Positions 10,901-22,540 of a DNA stretch of 64,000 nt are shown here, piece by piece. Under the pieces are notes generated by a model. That model was not told where the DNA came from. It saw only the letters and a program-made list of their open reading frames with translations, and did no database searches. The stretch is taken from assembly GCF_000004075.3 (NCBI RefSeq), contig NC_026655.2, positions 9,592,723-9,656,722 of the forward strand, read 5' to 3'. The translations under genes and the position numbers were made by a program. Position 1 is the stretch's first letter. Each line of letters starts with the position of its first letter. The DNA is from Cucumis sativus (Eukaryota > Streptophyta > Magnoliopsida > Cucurbitales > Cucurbitaceae).

Positions 10901-13388
10901 CTATGCAATTATCATGATTAGGTACCTCATGTATTAAGCGAAATATTTGTGGTAGCTTAGTATAATGGCTGACAGAATGATAGTTTATTGACAGTGAGCT
11001 ATCTCTCTCAATTCTATCCCAAATTTGCCTGCCTTCTCTTGCATCTCTATCTTCCTTTTAAACATCTTACTACTAACAACCTAACTACTTCACTTGCTTT
11101 TCCCAACCATATGCATGAGAAGTTCTTTTAAATGATTATTCTGCCCCTTGATCCTAATGTATGACCAAGTGGGCATGACCATAAGGTTCATTTGCTACCG
11201 TCAATATAAACAATTTGTTCAAGGATTCTCGAATGAATCCAAAGCTGCAAATTTGAAGCAAATTATTTAATGTGGATTTGAACATTGTATGACCAACTAT
11301 GAGTTTCTGCTCAATATGGCAAAAAAGTTTCGAGGCTAACTAATTTAGGGATCAATTAAGAGATAAATAATACATACCATGATGACCAACAAGAATTTGA
11401 CAGTTATTTGACAGTTATTTATTTTTTAAGCAAAAGAAAAAAGTCTCACTTCTCTTTCTTTTTGGATGCATTCCTGGATGCAAATTTTTAATAATGTTAG
11501 TGTGAGGAGGTAAGTATTATTCTTAAGAAATTTTTTAATATTTGAAGCAAAGTATTATTTTTAACAATGTAGGGAGGGAAACAGTAGTTAGTAATAAGTG
11601 GCCAGAGGAACCCAAGCACGTGAAACTTGACACTTGAGTGGATTAGACCTCTTTAACGTGTCGGAATTTTTATAATTTTTTCACTATGAGAAAGATACTA
11701 TGTGCCATTTGGAATTATAGCTCTAGGAAATGAAAGGCAAAAAGAAATTAGAAAACTTTGGTAGGAAAGGTAACGGTGATGTTAGGAAAATTGCAAGTGC
11801 ATTTGCTGTGCATCTCTGATAAAAGGAATGTGTCATCAGTCATGAAGGTGAGAGGATATTGAGAGGACGGTAATTGAACCATTGCTCCAAGTTAGGTGAA
11901 ATGAGCATGGGGTAGGAAATGAATAATGGAATAATCTCGAATAAGTGCTCCAAGCAAGAGTACACGGTATTTATTAATTGCCAAAGTAGGTTAGGACTGG
12001 GTGAGCTTTTTGGCATTTATATCCTCATTCCATTTTACGCATTCAAGAAAGAAGGCAAGTCAAGGCTGATAATTAACTGTGTGGTTTATGGAAGGGAGAA
12101 TTAAATAGTATGAACTAACTAGAGGTTCTGTAGTTTTGTGAAAATAACAGACATCTCAAAAGTTGAAAACTCTTGGAGCTTTCCTTAAAAAAAGAATTAA
12201 ATTATAAGTCCTCTGACACAAAATTAGCAACACCCTACCGAATTTATAGGCAACTGTTTCTACATTCTATTTCCTTTTGTTTAAGTGCTAAACATTACGA
12301 ATCCCTTATAAACAAATTCTTATAGGTTTAAACTTTTAATTTAAACTTTTCTTCAGAGTGGAAATTGACTCAAAGCTTCCTTTACTTGGCGATCAAAAAT
12401 GGGTAATATGGATTTGCTCCTTCAATGTGCCAATGGGTCCTGGAAAAACTCGTTCTATTGTATGTAGTGCTCGAAACTTCTTCCAGTTTTCAATGCCCGG
12501 TCCTGCTTGGTGGCAAGTAAGTAGTCCGTGTTCATTAAATCTCTTTCTTATTTTTACGATATATTATCATCTCATTCTCTACTGTTATTGACCATTCAAT
12601 ATGCAATAATGTGTTGTGATATTACAGTGTTTTGACTTCCTAGTTTGCTTTTTCTATCAGGTGGTTCCTCGATGGCACGAGCATTGGACATCGAATAAGG
12701 TATATGATGGAGACATGATTGTTCTTCAGGGTCAGGAGAAGATATTTTTATCAATGGAAGGTTCGACAGATGTAAATAAAGAATACACTAAAATAACATT
12801 TACACCAACACAAGCGGATCGTTTGGTGCTAGCATTCCGAAATTGGCTGAGGCGGCATGGAAAAGGCCAACCTGAATGGTTCGGGGCTAGCAGCCAACAG
12901 CCTCTGCCATCAACAGTTCTATCTAAACGTCAGGTACTGAAAACTACCAGCATCTAGATTATAAAACTAAATGCTAGAATGGCCGTGTACAATTCGTCCA
13001 ATTTCTATAACTATTAAGTCCAATTTTAACAATTCTAAGTTTAAGGACTTAATTTTGCTATTAAAAATAAGTGTGGTTGATGAGACTATTCTTTGTGTTG
13101 ATTTTTGTAATCTATTATCATCTCCACCTACAGATGCTGGACAGATTTGAGCAACACACACTTCATTGTTCATCATGTAAAGGAGCTTATAAAACATTTC
13201 AAACAGTGCAAAGGCTCCTAATTGGTGCAACTGTAGTTTTCGCAGCCACCGCTGGTATCCCTTCTGCTTTACAGATACGTATCCTTCTCGCCAGTCTTGC
13301 ACTCGCAAGCGCCGGCTTGGCTTACGCTCTGTTTGAACTTCAAAAGAATTTTGTGTTCATTGACTATATTCACGCGGAAATTGATTAG
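7913..13388 (+). CDS. PTC52: PTC52-like Rieske oxygenase of the PAO/TIC55/ACD1-like family, chloroplastic (7 exons)
   Basis: Exons by splice signals and phase: 7913-8362, 9824-10059, 10158-10284, 10657-10793, 12357-12516, 12661-12933, 13134-13388; total 545 aa, close to the family's usual length. Residues 1 to about 60 are Ser-rich and resemble a chloroplast transit peptide. The Rieske [2Fe-2S] site is C142-P-H144 and C162-S-Y-H165. The mononuclear iron site is in ENVSDPSHIDFAHH (N258, D261, H264, H269). A C-terminal CxxC (HCSSC, C473/C476), typical of PAO, TIC55 and PTC52, is followed by two hydrophobic segments (about 487-527). By family knowledge it is a membrane-bound chloroplast envelope oxygenase associated with protochlorophyllide-dependent PORA import; the substrate is not settled by sequence. 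The start is the first in-frame ATG: the open frame runs back to 7709 but only from a TTG. A six-codon upstream ORF (7693) may lie in the 5' UTR. Intron 1 carries a LINE fragment. It appears to be the only functional copy in the window. Confidence 0.93.
9400..9750 (+). mobile_element. 5'-truncated LINE (L1-type) fragment in PTC52 intron 1
   Basis: The + strand encodes a stretch reading WLAGVCAVILDAWGERNDRVF followed by RFHVILWALVLKIFCKYSLG, which matches my memory of the zf-RVT C-terminal end of plant L1-type LINE reverse transcriptases. A short 3' UTR-like segment then ends in an A-rich run near 9745. Only about the last 80 codons remain, which is the usual 5' truncation of LINE insertions. 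It has the same orientation as the host gene and lies in the 1461-base first intron. Target-site duplications were not resolved. Confidence 0.7.
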
Positions 13389-13399
13389 AAGTTACCATT

Positions 13400-14965
13400 A
13401 GAGATTGAGAGAGAGAAATTGTTGTTTGGAGAAGTAGGATTTTAACCAAGTAATGTATAGTTTTACAAAGGTATCATAGTTAAACAGTTCAAAACAAAAT
13501 TACAGATGAATATAACCTTTCCCTTTTTGTCGACTATGGGAAGATGGTTATGTTTAATTGTATTCTTATTACAGCCATAAATTTTGATATTCTTCCAATT
13601 CAGTTTTATTTTACAACTAATGGCGCTAGTGGTTGATGTGACTAAACTTTGATTTCCGTTGCTCGACTCCCTAATAATTCTATAACATATGTATAAAATT
13701 GGATTACTTGTGTTAATTGTTTTGGAGTCGGTAACCATAGTACTCAACCAAAGAAGTTATTTGAAAGCGGGCATGTATAAATCTTTATTTTAGAAAAAGT
13801 AAAATGTAATTTAACTGTTACAAAAGTATATAATTTGGCTTTTTAACTTATGGTTCAATTTGGTTTTTATGTACTTCAAAAGGTGCTTTTGTCTTTTAAT
13901 TATTTACACCTCATTTTTCTTTTACTAGTTACGTAAAATTGCAATTTTTGTACATCGCACATATCTTACTAATGATGATATGTCAAAATGGTAAATCCCT
14001 TTCGAATTTTACTATTCTGTTATTTGATCTTACATAAAGCTTTGATTACATTTCTAAATTACAACTCTTGATCACCTTAATAAAGTGCAAACCGAATCAA
14101 ACACTTTGCAGATTCAAGAATGTAATTGATTCAAATTTAAAAACAAAAGTCGAGTTAAAAACGAAACTTAAAAAGTATAGGAATCAAACAATTTCATATC
14201 CTTTTGAGTCTTCCACAATATTCAGTCGGCTGTACTCCACAATACTCAGCTTGAATTAGATTTTCAAGTTTATTCAAATAAGTTTGCCTGCAAGTTTTCT
14301 CTTCTACCTCTTCCACGACTTTGATTTTAACAACTCTTATGCTATGGAGAGATTCGTGGGTTGGGTTACTTTCCTCCATTTTTGACATTGATTTCCTTTC
14401 CAATTTTAAAGTATTTTTGTAGATTTTGTTCCCACAAGTTACTTCTTTAATCAACTTATCATATTATTCAAATTGAATCCCTAGATGCTTGTTTTCACCG
14501 ATGATTTTCACTTCAGTGTCGAATTTTTATTGTGTTAAAGTCTTTTTTTGAAATTTTGTGAGCCCCTGATTTTTGTTCATCGTTTTCTTCCTCATAGTAA
14601 ATTTCTTGAATTACATCTTTTCTAAGTTCTTGCAAATATTCTAAAAATGCTCCACGATTTGAGTTATATCTCCCAACAAACGTTAGTTACACACAGCACC
14701 TTACATAACAGACAATTAAACAAACCAAATATTCATCTTACGTTTTTGTATATTGGTCCTAAAATGAATCTCCAAAATTCGTCACAAGACTTCTATTGCA
14801 ACTTATGACAACAATTTGTGTATTTCATGTCAGACATAAGAGAAGTAGATAAATAGGTAGAAATATTACCTATGCATGCAGTCACTCTGGCAGATCTCAC
14901 TTTGAAGATTAAAGCCATGACATTCACATGCTTATCAATCTCAAAGTCTGCTGTGAAACTATGCA
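13400..14965. other. PTC52 3' flank and intergenic spacer
   Basis: The first 730 bases (to about 14130) have a decayed counterpart at about 25850-26290, downstream of the right PTC52 pseudogene, which shows how far that duplication extends. No gene is recognised. An 86-codon minus-strand open frame at 14194-14454 has no recognisable domain and was not called. Confidence 0.5.
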
Positions 14966-14970
14966 ATTGG

Positions 14971-16541
14971 TTACATTTTTCTTCGTTTGAAATCCTCTGG
15001 ACGAGCAAGTTCTGATTTACTTAATTTCATTTCATTGAGAAGGTCCGTAGCCAATTCCACCTTCTTCATCGTCATTGAATTTCTGATAAGGGACCTGTAA
15101 ATATAGCTTGAAGGACGGATGTTATTAAGCTTCATCTCTTTGAGGAGTGTCAAAGCTTCTTCGAGGTTTCCAAATCGACCATAACTCTCTATCAAAGCTG
15201 TATAAGTAAGCAAATCAGGTTCAATTCCCATTGCAACCATTTCCCTGAAGTAAATCACGGATATATCTAGTCGACCCACCTTTCTTAAGCTATTTATCAA
15301 TGTATTATAAGACACAATATCTGGGGCTATGCCTTCTTCTTTCATGGAAACAAATATATGAAGAATTTCATCCACGCGACCTGCACGACCTACCATGTCC
15401 AAAATGATGTTGTATGTATACAAATCTGGTGTACATGACAGACACTTCATCTGATTAAATATTTGAAAGGCTTTATCAATCTCCCTACGCTCGGAGAAGG
15501 CAAAGATAATTCTGTTTATAACTATGCACTTCTGAGAGGTAATCTCAATTATTTCTTTGACACATTCCAACAGCTTGCTATCATTTGTCTTGGTAAAGGC
15601 CCTGGCAAAACTCATGTAAGAAGCCGAACTCAGTGATTTACATGAAAGTAGGGCAACTTTAAAAACTTCACATAAAAGAGGAGTGTCTCCCCTTTCACTT
15701 GCTGCAAGCAAAACCATATCATATGCCTCCGAGGATTTAAATACTTTCTCATTGCACAATGATTTAAGTAAATGAGCTGCAGCTGCAAGATGTCCCAGTC
15801 GACAAATCTTATCAATGCAAGCATCAATGATCTCATGGATACATTTTGAGGCATTTTCCGTTGGAGCAATAATCTGATTCAAGTCTTCATCCCCCACTTT
15901 CACTTCATTAGGAAAGATTTTTGTACCGGATGACTGATGGCTAAGGCATTTGATGGCATAAAGCGGCCAGATTTGAGAGTTACCAACTGGGGCAGATGCA
16001 ATTCTATTCTGTATTAGACATGTAGAGGCCAAATTAAATATTTAATTCGTAAGGCATAAGTCATGTGTAATCATCTAAAAGATATATACAGGTATGATGA
16101 GAATGTGGATAAGATATTGTTCTTAACCTAAGTTGAATTACGAAAGATAAATGGTATTGATGAGTTATTAATCAACTACTGAGCTTCCAAAATCCGAATT
16201 CCCAATAATTGATGTTTAAGGAACAAAATTTTTGTAATTAAGTTGGTGAATAAACATTGGCTATAAGCTCTAGAAAAACATAATCTAAAGCAAATCCTAC
16301 CACTGATAGATTTACTTAAAGAGACCCAAAAAGTTTTCGTAGTAGAGCAGAAAATTTCTAGTATGTCCGAAAATTTTTCTATACCACCACTCTTTGCTTG
16401 CCACAAAAATAGCATTTAAGCATTTCCCAGAGCATTATTTCACAAAAAAGAAAACAAAAAGAGAAGAAGTTTGGAGGTTTAACTTACAGCATACGAGTAA
16501 TGCAGAAAATTCCTATGGATAGCAAGATGGTAAAGCGACAT
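14971..16541 (-). CDS. P-class pentatricopeptide repeat (PPR) protein, resembles At1g11900 (2 exons)
   Basis: Exons 16541-16488 (18 codons, ATG start) and 16008-14971 give 363 aa. The 479-base intron has GTAAGTT at the donor and CTAATACAG at the acceptor, and phase 0 is kept. The large open frame runs back to 16032 but only begins at a TTG, so the true N-terminus must come from the upstream exon. Clear 35-residue P-type repeats start at about residues 213 (PDLYTYNIILDMVGRAGRVD), 248 (PDIVSYNTLINSLRKVGRLD) and 283 (PDLLTYTALIESYGRFGNLE), with degenerate repeats before them. There is no DYW or E domain. PPR proteins bind organellar RNA in a sequence-specific way; the basic, Met/Ser/His-rich N-terminus suggests mitochondrial or plastid import (inference). 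Length and motif layout fit the short PPR protein At1g11900 as I remember it. A GC-rich island lies just upstream. Confidence 0.88.
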
Positions 16542-16804
16542 AAACGGCCAGAACTGAAATTGAAAATGCAAGTAAATGGGGAAGTGGTTCGAACCATAAG
16601 CTGAAATGTGGAAGAAGGCCAAAGCACTCTAAACCCAAAACCCTAAAACCACGGCACTGCTTTTTGCGATTCTTCTTCGCTACAAAATTCCAGGGTTTGC
16701 ATCTTGCTTTTCCGCTCAGGCTTTGCCTATCGTGAAATCAGCCCTAACTCGATAAAGATGAATGCTAAGATTACTACCAAACCCATTCCCAAACTCTGTA
16801 CCTA

Positions 16805-17045
16805 ACTTCAGTGGTTGACGGGACCGGCGGCGGCAGATGGGCAACGCAGTCGCAGCGGCGAAGGCTTCGGACTACGGGTGTGAAACAACCACACGGCGGC
16901 GCGACGAACTCCAGCTGCAGCGAAGGAGACGTCGGCTCCGCTCGTCTGGGCGTCAGATAAGCGGCAACGTGAGGAGGAACGGGCGGCTAGGAGGCGCGGC
17001 GGGTGAGACGTGAAGAGAGAAGACGGTGAGGGAAGCGGAGTTCGG
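16805..17045. other. GC-rich island upstream of the PPR gene
   Basis: A stretch of about 240 bases rich in CGGCGG-type trinucleotides stands out in otherwise AT-rich DNA. It lies about 270-500 bases upstream of the PPR start codon, so it may be a 5' UTR or core promoter of that gene (minus strand) or of a divergent transcript. No long open frame with recognisable protein similarity was found in it. Confidence 0.5.
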
Positions 17046-17149
17046 CTGAAGCAAAGGAAGAAGAGGAAGAGAAATCAATTTATTTGAACGGTTGAAAGGA
17101 AAATTTCACAAACTAATAATATCCATTTCTAAAAACTTTATTACCATCT

Positions 17150-19640
17150 ATTCTTTTGCCACGTGGATTGATTTTTACTCTTCTCTTTGTTCTAATTCTC
17201 AATAGTAATCTTTTCAACATTTATTCTCAACTAACATTTTACCACAAACATTCAATCATTTTCGATTGTCTCAACAATGAGATAAGAAAAATTGCTCTCA
17301 AACATTCAATTAAAGATGCACACTCATTTAGTATATACTAGCACTATCATCAAGTGAAAGTTCAATGATCACGAAGACTTTATTGCACGACCATGCACTT
17401 TTAATCATAATCGTGTAGCAAAGCAAAACTCTTCGTGATTGATCGATATAGGGTTGGAAATCAATGAAATGATTGAAGATATGTGAGATTAGGCGAAATG
17501 ATTGAAGATAAAAATGATATTACCTATTTCGAATTTGTGAGCTATGTTCGTTAAAGATTGAACATTGATTCAGATACGTTTGAATATACATATCAAGTGT
17601 TGTAAATATCAATGATACCTAAAGAAACTGATAGGGTTGACACAAATTCCATCTACCATCCGTGCAATCAAACAATCCCAACCATTCCATCACACGACAT
17701 TTCCAATGTGTCTCCATTGTTCGATAACAGTGTGTCGTGTGACCTATATGACAATAGGAGTGAATCTTGAGGTGGTCGTATAGTAGAAGAAACTTTCGTG
17801 GATAATATTTATGGTCCGACCCCATATGTTAACACTTCACTGGTGTCAATGCATTATGTAGAATTTGATCTTGTGTGCTTACAATGTCGTTTGTGGATAT
17901 ACCACAATCGTTAGATGGATCATTATATGATGATGTCGTCACAATCCCTTATAATTGTTTGAATGATAGATTGATAATATGATATAAGGGTTGGTCAAAT
18001 TTTCTTTTCAAAACACAACTTATCGGTTAAGTTGTCAATATTTGTGTTACGAAATATTTTTGACTAGCGTGTAAAGAAGTTGACTAAAAGTCAACTAATG
18101 GTGAGGTGTTTGATGGAGGACACAAATGACGAGTTTGTGCCACTAGAATGGATGAAAGTGATTTGTTCAAAGAAAGAAGTATCCAAGTGAACATACGTGC
18201 TCTCTTGAGATTAGGTAATCATCATCAAGCTAAATGTTGGGCTATCGAACATTTGATAAAGTTCAAATATGAGCATGTGGTTTTCATACGTACCGTCCAA
18301 GAGATATAAATGAAGATATTCGATGAGATTACCCTCATACACATATTATGATAACAAATATGATTATCATAATCATTTTCTCCCATAACTCTTTTACTCC
18401 TCCAAACACACCCTATGTATTTTATGTTTCATTCACTTGTTACTAAATTTATGAAAATTCATAATTTTTTTAATTATTACAAAATATGATTGTTGAACCA
18501 TTTTTTAATAATGACCGGTAGTTAAAAAAATAAATGTAAATTAAAATATTTTTTAAGAACCAAACTACCTATATTTAAATAGGATTCCAACAAATAATAA
18601 TATCTCCTTCCTCTTCCTCTTCCTCCAACCTCTATGTGCTTTATGAATAATAAAATTATAATGTTTTTCTCTTACTTGAAAATAAATTAAATCAATCATT
18701 CATTTTTCTTTTATTTGCATATTTGAGATGGAAAATGAAGAATAAAATAATAAATATGTTTAATAAAAAATCAAAATAGTTTCTCTTTGGATAAACATTC
18801 AAAACAATAAATTTGTTTGAATCCTTTAATTTATCTTTACATGAAGAATAAAAAGAGAAAGTGAAAAATAAATAATAAAATAATAAATATGTTTAAGAAA
18901 AAAAATTTAAATAATAAATATTTTTTCTTTCTCTTACTTGCGGGTAAAAGAAGAATAATAATAAAATAATAGTTATATTAAAATGTGGGTAAAAAAAATA
19001 GTTATATTAGAATAAGTGGAGTTCACAAAAATAACAAAAGTTTAATTAGAAGCCTATTATTAGTAGATCTATAGTTTTACTTTAATATTAAATTTATGTT
19101 ATATGCATATTACTACATCGTTTAAGGTTTTACGTGTTGGTAGTTGATTTATGATTTTATTGCTACGATATTAAAAGATTAATCTTTTAAAATCAAAGAT
19201 AAATTAAATCTTTAGGTAAAACATCAAAGCGAGATGTTCGTAAAATTGTTAGTTGTTGATACTTCTTCAAATATGGACTTAGGAACGATTTTCCACAATA
19301 GCTTAACAACTTAGACATGCAAACAATCATCTATTACATAGACGAGCTCACAGTTCACACGGTTCATAGTATACTATTTATTTTAATTTACATCAAACAA
19401 ATACTTTAATACTGTATGAGTTATATAATTAATTCAAAATCTAAAATATTAGTTTATTAATACATATGGAGAGACCAATTTTGTGTAACCAGGTTAGCTA
19501 CTCATGTAGTTAGTTACTATATGTACACGTTCAACCTTTAGCGTGATCAGGTACGTCGATACTAAAATATTAATTTTTTTATATACTAGTCAACATATAT
19601 TTATTTATTTTGAATGTAATGTGTGATGTTTCTGATTATC
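17150..19640. other. AT-rich intergenic DNA, no gene recognised
   Basis: Very AT-rich, with runs of AATAATAAA-type sequence around 18640-19010. The segment 17600-18310 has slightly higher complexity and broken frames that could be a very old transposon remnant, but no family could be identified. Confidence 0.4.
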
Positions 19641-19679
19641 TGGGAGACTTACAAAAATGTAATTGATAATTTGTCAAAT

Positions 19680-20660
19680 TTTTGTAAGAACAGTCGAGAT
19701 ATATGGCGAACCATCAATTCTCTCATATGTTTTAATATTGAGGAGTGATACCATTCTAATAAGGTGCTTAGACAATTCAGTCTTAAACAAAATTTTCCAT
19801 CATAGTGCAATATTGAGCAACTTCTACATAACATTGACTTTAGGGTTACAGATTGGTTAGACAATGTTACACATTTGGTAGTGCGATGGCGATCTCGTAG
19901 AATATTTATGGCGATAGGAGTTTCAATTTAACAAATTAATATAGATGTGACTCAATAATGCATCTCTATTGATATAATAATATTACAAGACTTTACATCA
20001 CTCGACTAGAGCAACTGTGAGTTATTTGATACATATTTTAATATTGTATAATTACTTAAATTATTTACTCAAATATATATATATATATATATTATAATTC
20101 ACAGAGATCGAACAACGCAATACTTCATGATGTTGTAGATGATCCACAACGAGTTCTTGATATATGTAGTAATAATGAGAGGTACACGAAAGAGATACAT
20201 AATATGTACGATCTACCTATTGTCGTACCTCCACAAGTTCATAAGGACGTATTCGAATGGAAGAAGTTGAACTCGATGAAGTTTTCCATAATGTGAAAGA
20301 AGTGCCTCCTATGATACAGACACAAATCCAAAATGGTTACAACAGTCTTATGATAATGTTGCCAACATTTGGAGCAGGATATTGTGATTCTAAAGTCGGT
20401 ACAAGATATTATGATTCAGGGGTCGATTTATCGTCTTCATACATGAATGCCAATCCATCAACTTCTTACATGCATTGACACAGCCGTGGCCAAAGAAAAC
20501 ATAACAATATATGTACTACGAAACATATACAAAGGTATGAAATAGACGATAGTACCAACACGACCATAGAATCAAGATGAGCCATAACAAGATGGAGTTC
20601 AGAGTCGATGACGACACAACAACCAACTCGAAATCGACTACACCAAGTCGTGGAGCATAT
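19680..20660 (+). pseudogene. Relic of a plant mobile domain (PMD / MAIN-like) gene
   Basis: The + strand from about 19690 reads DIWRTINSLICFNIEE, stop, YHSNKVLRQFSLKQNFPS, stop, CNIEQLLHNIDFRVTDWLDN and then VVRWRSRR. This matches my memory of the C-terminal half of PMD domains (serine/threonine phosphatase 7 long-form-like / MAIN-like proteins), which are spread by transposons in plants. Further on, 20115-20260 gives an acidic stretch with VDDPQRVLDICSNNERY. A Ser/Tyr-rich tail around 20400-20478 (DLSSSYMNANPSTSYMH) resembles the low-complexity tails of this family. Several in-frame stops and shifts show that it is dead. Confidence 0.6.
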
Positions 20661-21144
20661 TGATTTCCTTTTATTTTCTAAATGAATGTAATTTTGTTAT
20701 TAAAAAATATTTGAATTTACACAATTACTAATCATTATTAAAAAGCGGTTAAAGAATCATATTTTTAAATAATAAAAAATATAATTATAAATTATGAAGG
20801 GAAGATAAAATATATAATCTATAAATGAATTAAAATTTCAATATGATTTTATCTAACTATTTAAATATTTACAAATATTCATTCAAATTTCATATAGAAA
20901 GGAAGAAGGTAATAACAAAATTTAAATTTTGACAAAAGTATTTAAAAAGAAAACAAAGGGAGAGAGAACAAGCATTCCCCAAACGCTGCCGTTTTGACAA
21001 TGACCCGCGAAAACTGAAATTTTTTAAAGCAAACAAAAATCGTAATTGGTGAGAAGACGCCAACCTGAAATTCAAATCGGTCCCCAAAACAAACCCATAA
21101 AATTAAAGACAACCGTCAGATACAAAGTCTCTAATCCTCACCGG

Positions 21145-21162
21145 CCACGTCACCGATCCGTG
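21145..21162 (+). promoter_or_regulatory. Plant histone type I element, right H2B
   Basis: CCACGTCACCGATCCGTG: hexamer ACGTCA next to a reversed octamer with one mismatch to GATCCGCG. It is identical to the element of the left H2B gene and lies about 41 bases upstream of the TATA box. Confidence 0.75.
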
Positions 21163-21202
21163 TCTCAATAAACCCATCCAATCAATTTGCGCCTTCCCCA
21201 TC

Positions 21203-21210
21203 TATAAATA
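21203..21210 (+). promoter_or_regulatory. TATA box of right H2B gene
   Basis: TATAAATA, 92 bases upstream of the start codon, in a CATCTATAAATA context shared with the left copy. Confidence 0.7.
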
Positions 21211-21301
21211 TAAACAACCCCCCTCTAACTGCAAATCAGAACTCACTTTTGCTCGCATCTAATCTTCGATAAAACCTCAAACTCCTTCGTTATATTTAGC
21301 A

Positions 21302-21730
21302 ATGGCGCCAAAGGCCGAGAAGAAGCCCGCCGAGAAAAAGCCAGCGGCGGAGGAGAAGAAGGCCGAGAAAACTCCGGCCGAGAAGAAGCCAAGAGCCGAG
21401 AAGAAGCTTCCCAAAGACGCCTCCGATAAGAAGAAGAAGAGAGCCAAGAAGAGCATTGAGACTTACAAGATCTACATCTTCAAAGTCCTCAAGCAAGTTC
21501 ATCCCGACATCGGAATCTCCAGCAAGGCAATGGGGATTATGAACAGCTTCATCAACGACATTTTCGAGAAGCTCGCTCAGGAATCCTCAAAGCTCGCTCG
21601 CTACAACAAGAAGCCGACTATCACCTCTCGGGAGATCCAAACGGCGGTGCGCCTTGTTCTTCCTGGTGAGCTGGCTAAACACGCCGTCTCTGAGGGTACC
21701 AAGGCTGTTACCAAGTTCACTAGCTCTTAG
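21302..21730 (+). CDS. H2B: Histone H2B (right copy)
   Basis: Intronless 142-residue core histone H2B. It is the inverted duplicate of the gene at 3449-3877 and differs by one amino acid that I can see (Thr24 here, Ala24 there). The Lys-rich tail, the histone-fold helices and the C-terminal AVTKFTSS with the conserved ubiquitination lysine are intact. The promoter keeps the type I element and TATA box, and the homology with the left copy continues upstream to about 20990 and downstream through the 3' flank into the linked PTC52 pseudogene. Near identity of the coding region beside diverged flanks is consistent with purifying selection. A functional S-phase H2B is expected. Confidence 0.97.
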   Translation: MAPKAEKKPAEKKPAAEEKKAEKTPAEKKPRAEKKLPKDASDKKKKRAKKSIETYKIYIFKVLKQVHPDIGISSKAMGIMNSFINDIFEKLAQESSKLARYNKKPTITSREIQTAVRLVLPGELAKHAVSEGTKAVTKFTSS

Positions 21731-22429
21731 ATTCATAGATTTTAGGGTTTTCTCGTGTAAAAAAGCAGGATCACTGTTCTGGATCGTTGATTTCTTTTGC
21801 TCTTGTTGCATATTCTGGAATTGAATGAATGAAAATCGGTTTACATGATTCTAATTCTTTTGTTAATTGCTTGGTCATGTCCTCATCGTTCAGATTGTTT
21901 GCTGGGCGGTCTCTGAAGATTTACCATAATTTCACCTTAACAAATTTGTATGCCTGAGACTGAGTCTGACTTCAACTAGTATTTTGAGTTTGTTGCTTTT
22001 CAATTGTCCAGGCAGAAGATATTGATTCAATGCCGTTGAATATGCTTCAAATTTTTCCTCTTAGTCCGAGTTCTAGGGTGAATAATTTTTTATTTATGTT
22101 TTGAAGATGCCTGTGAAAATGATTGTACAAACTGTAGATTTCTGTGTTTTTAATGGGAATTTTTCATTGTGGGGTTTCTACAATTTCTTGGACAATGATT
22201 TCTGTGTCCCTTTTGTTTGGTATCTTGAATTTGGTATCAGGGTGTTGAATCCATAGGCATAAATCTTGAATCCAACCCCATTTTATTGATTAGTGGTTAA
22301 AGTTGTCATCCACGGGTGATGTTCTGAGTTAATTCAACACGTTGGAGAATTTTCAACCAATAAACAGTCCCATCAATCCACAGGTTAAGCTTCACATTGT
22401 GGCCATTTCTGAGCATCTATTGTTTGAGA

Positions 22430-22540
22430 ATGAAAAATTATTGCTTTCCTTTTTACCTTTGGATGATTTTGAGTTTAGGCAAGGGAGATCTAAGTGCTTT
22501 TTGTCCTTTTTACCTTAGAATGAAAAATTATTGCTTTCCT
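22430..22540 (+). repeat. Short duplicated segment at the H2B/PTC52 junction
   Basis: A 25-base block (AGAATGAAAAATTATTGCTT onward) occurs at about 22427-22454 and again at about 22514-22540, immediately before the PTC52 homology resumes. The left arm lacks this arrangement, so the right arm was rearranged after the duplication. Confidence 0.6.

Noticed and set aside
14194-14454. 86-codon minus-strand open frame as a gene
   Set aside because: No recognisable domain, no splice partners and low-complexity composition; it lies in the AT-rich flank.
15009-16032. PPR protein read as a single-exon gene starting at 16032
   Set aside because: The codon at 16032 is TTG. A consensus acceptor at 16009 and an upstream ATG exon in phase give a better model.
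17600-18310. Possible MuDR transposase remnant
   Set aside because: No frame gave recognisable MULE motifs; only the complexity is suggestive.
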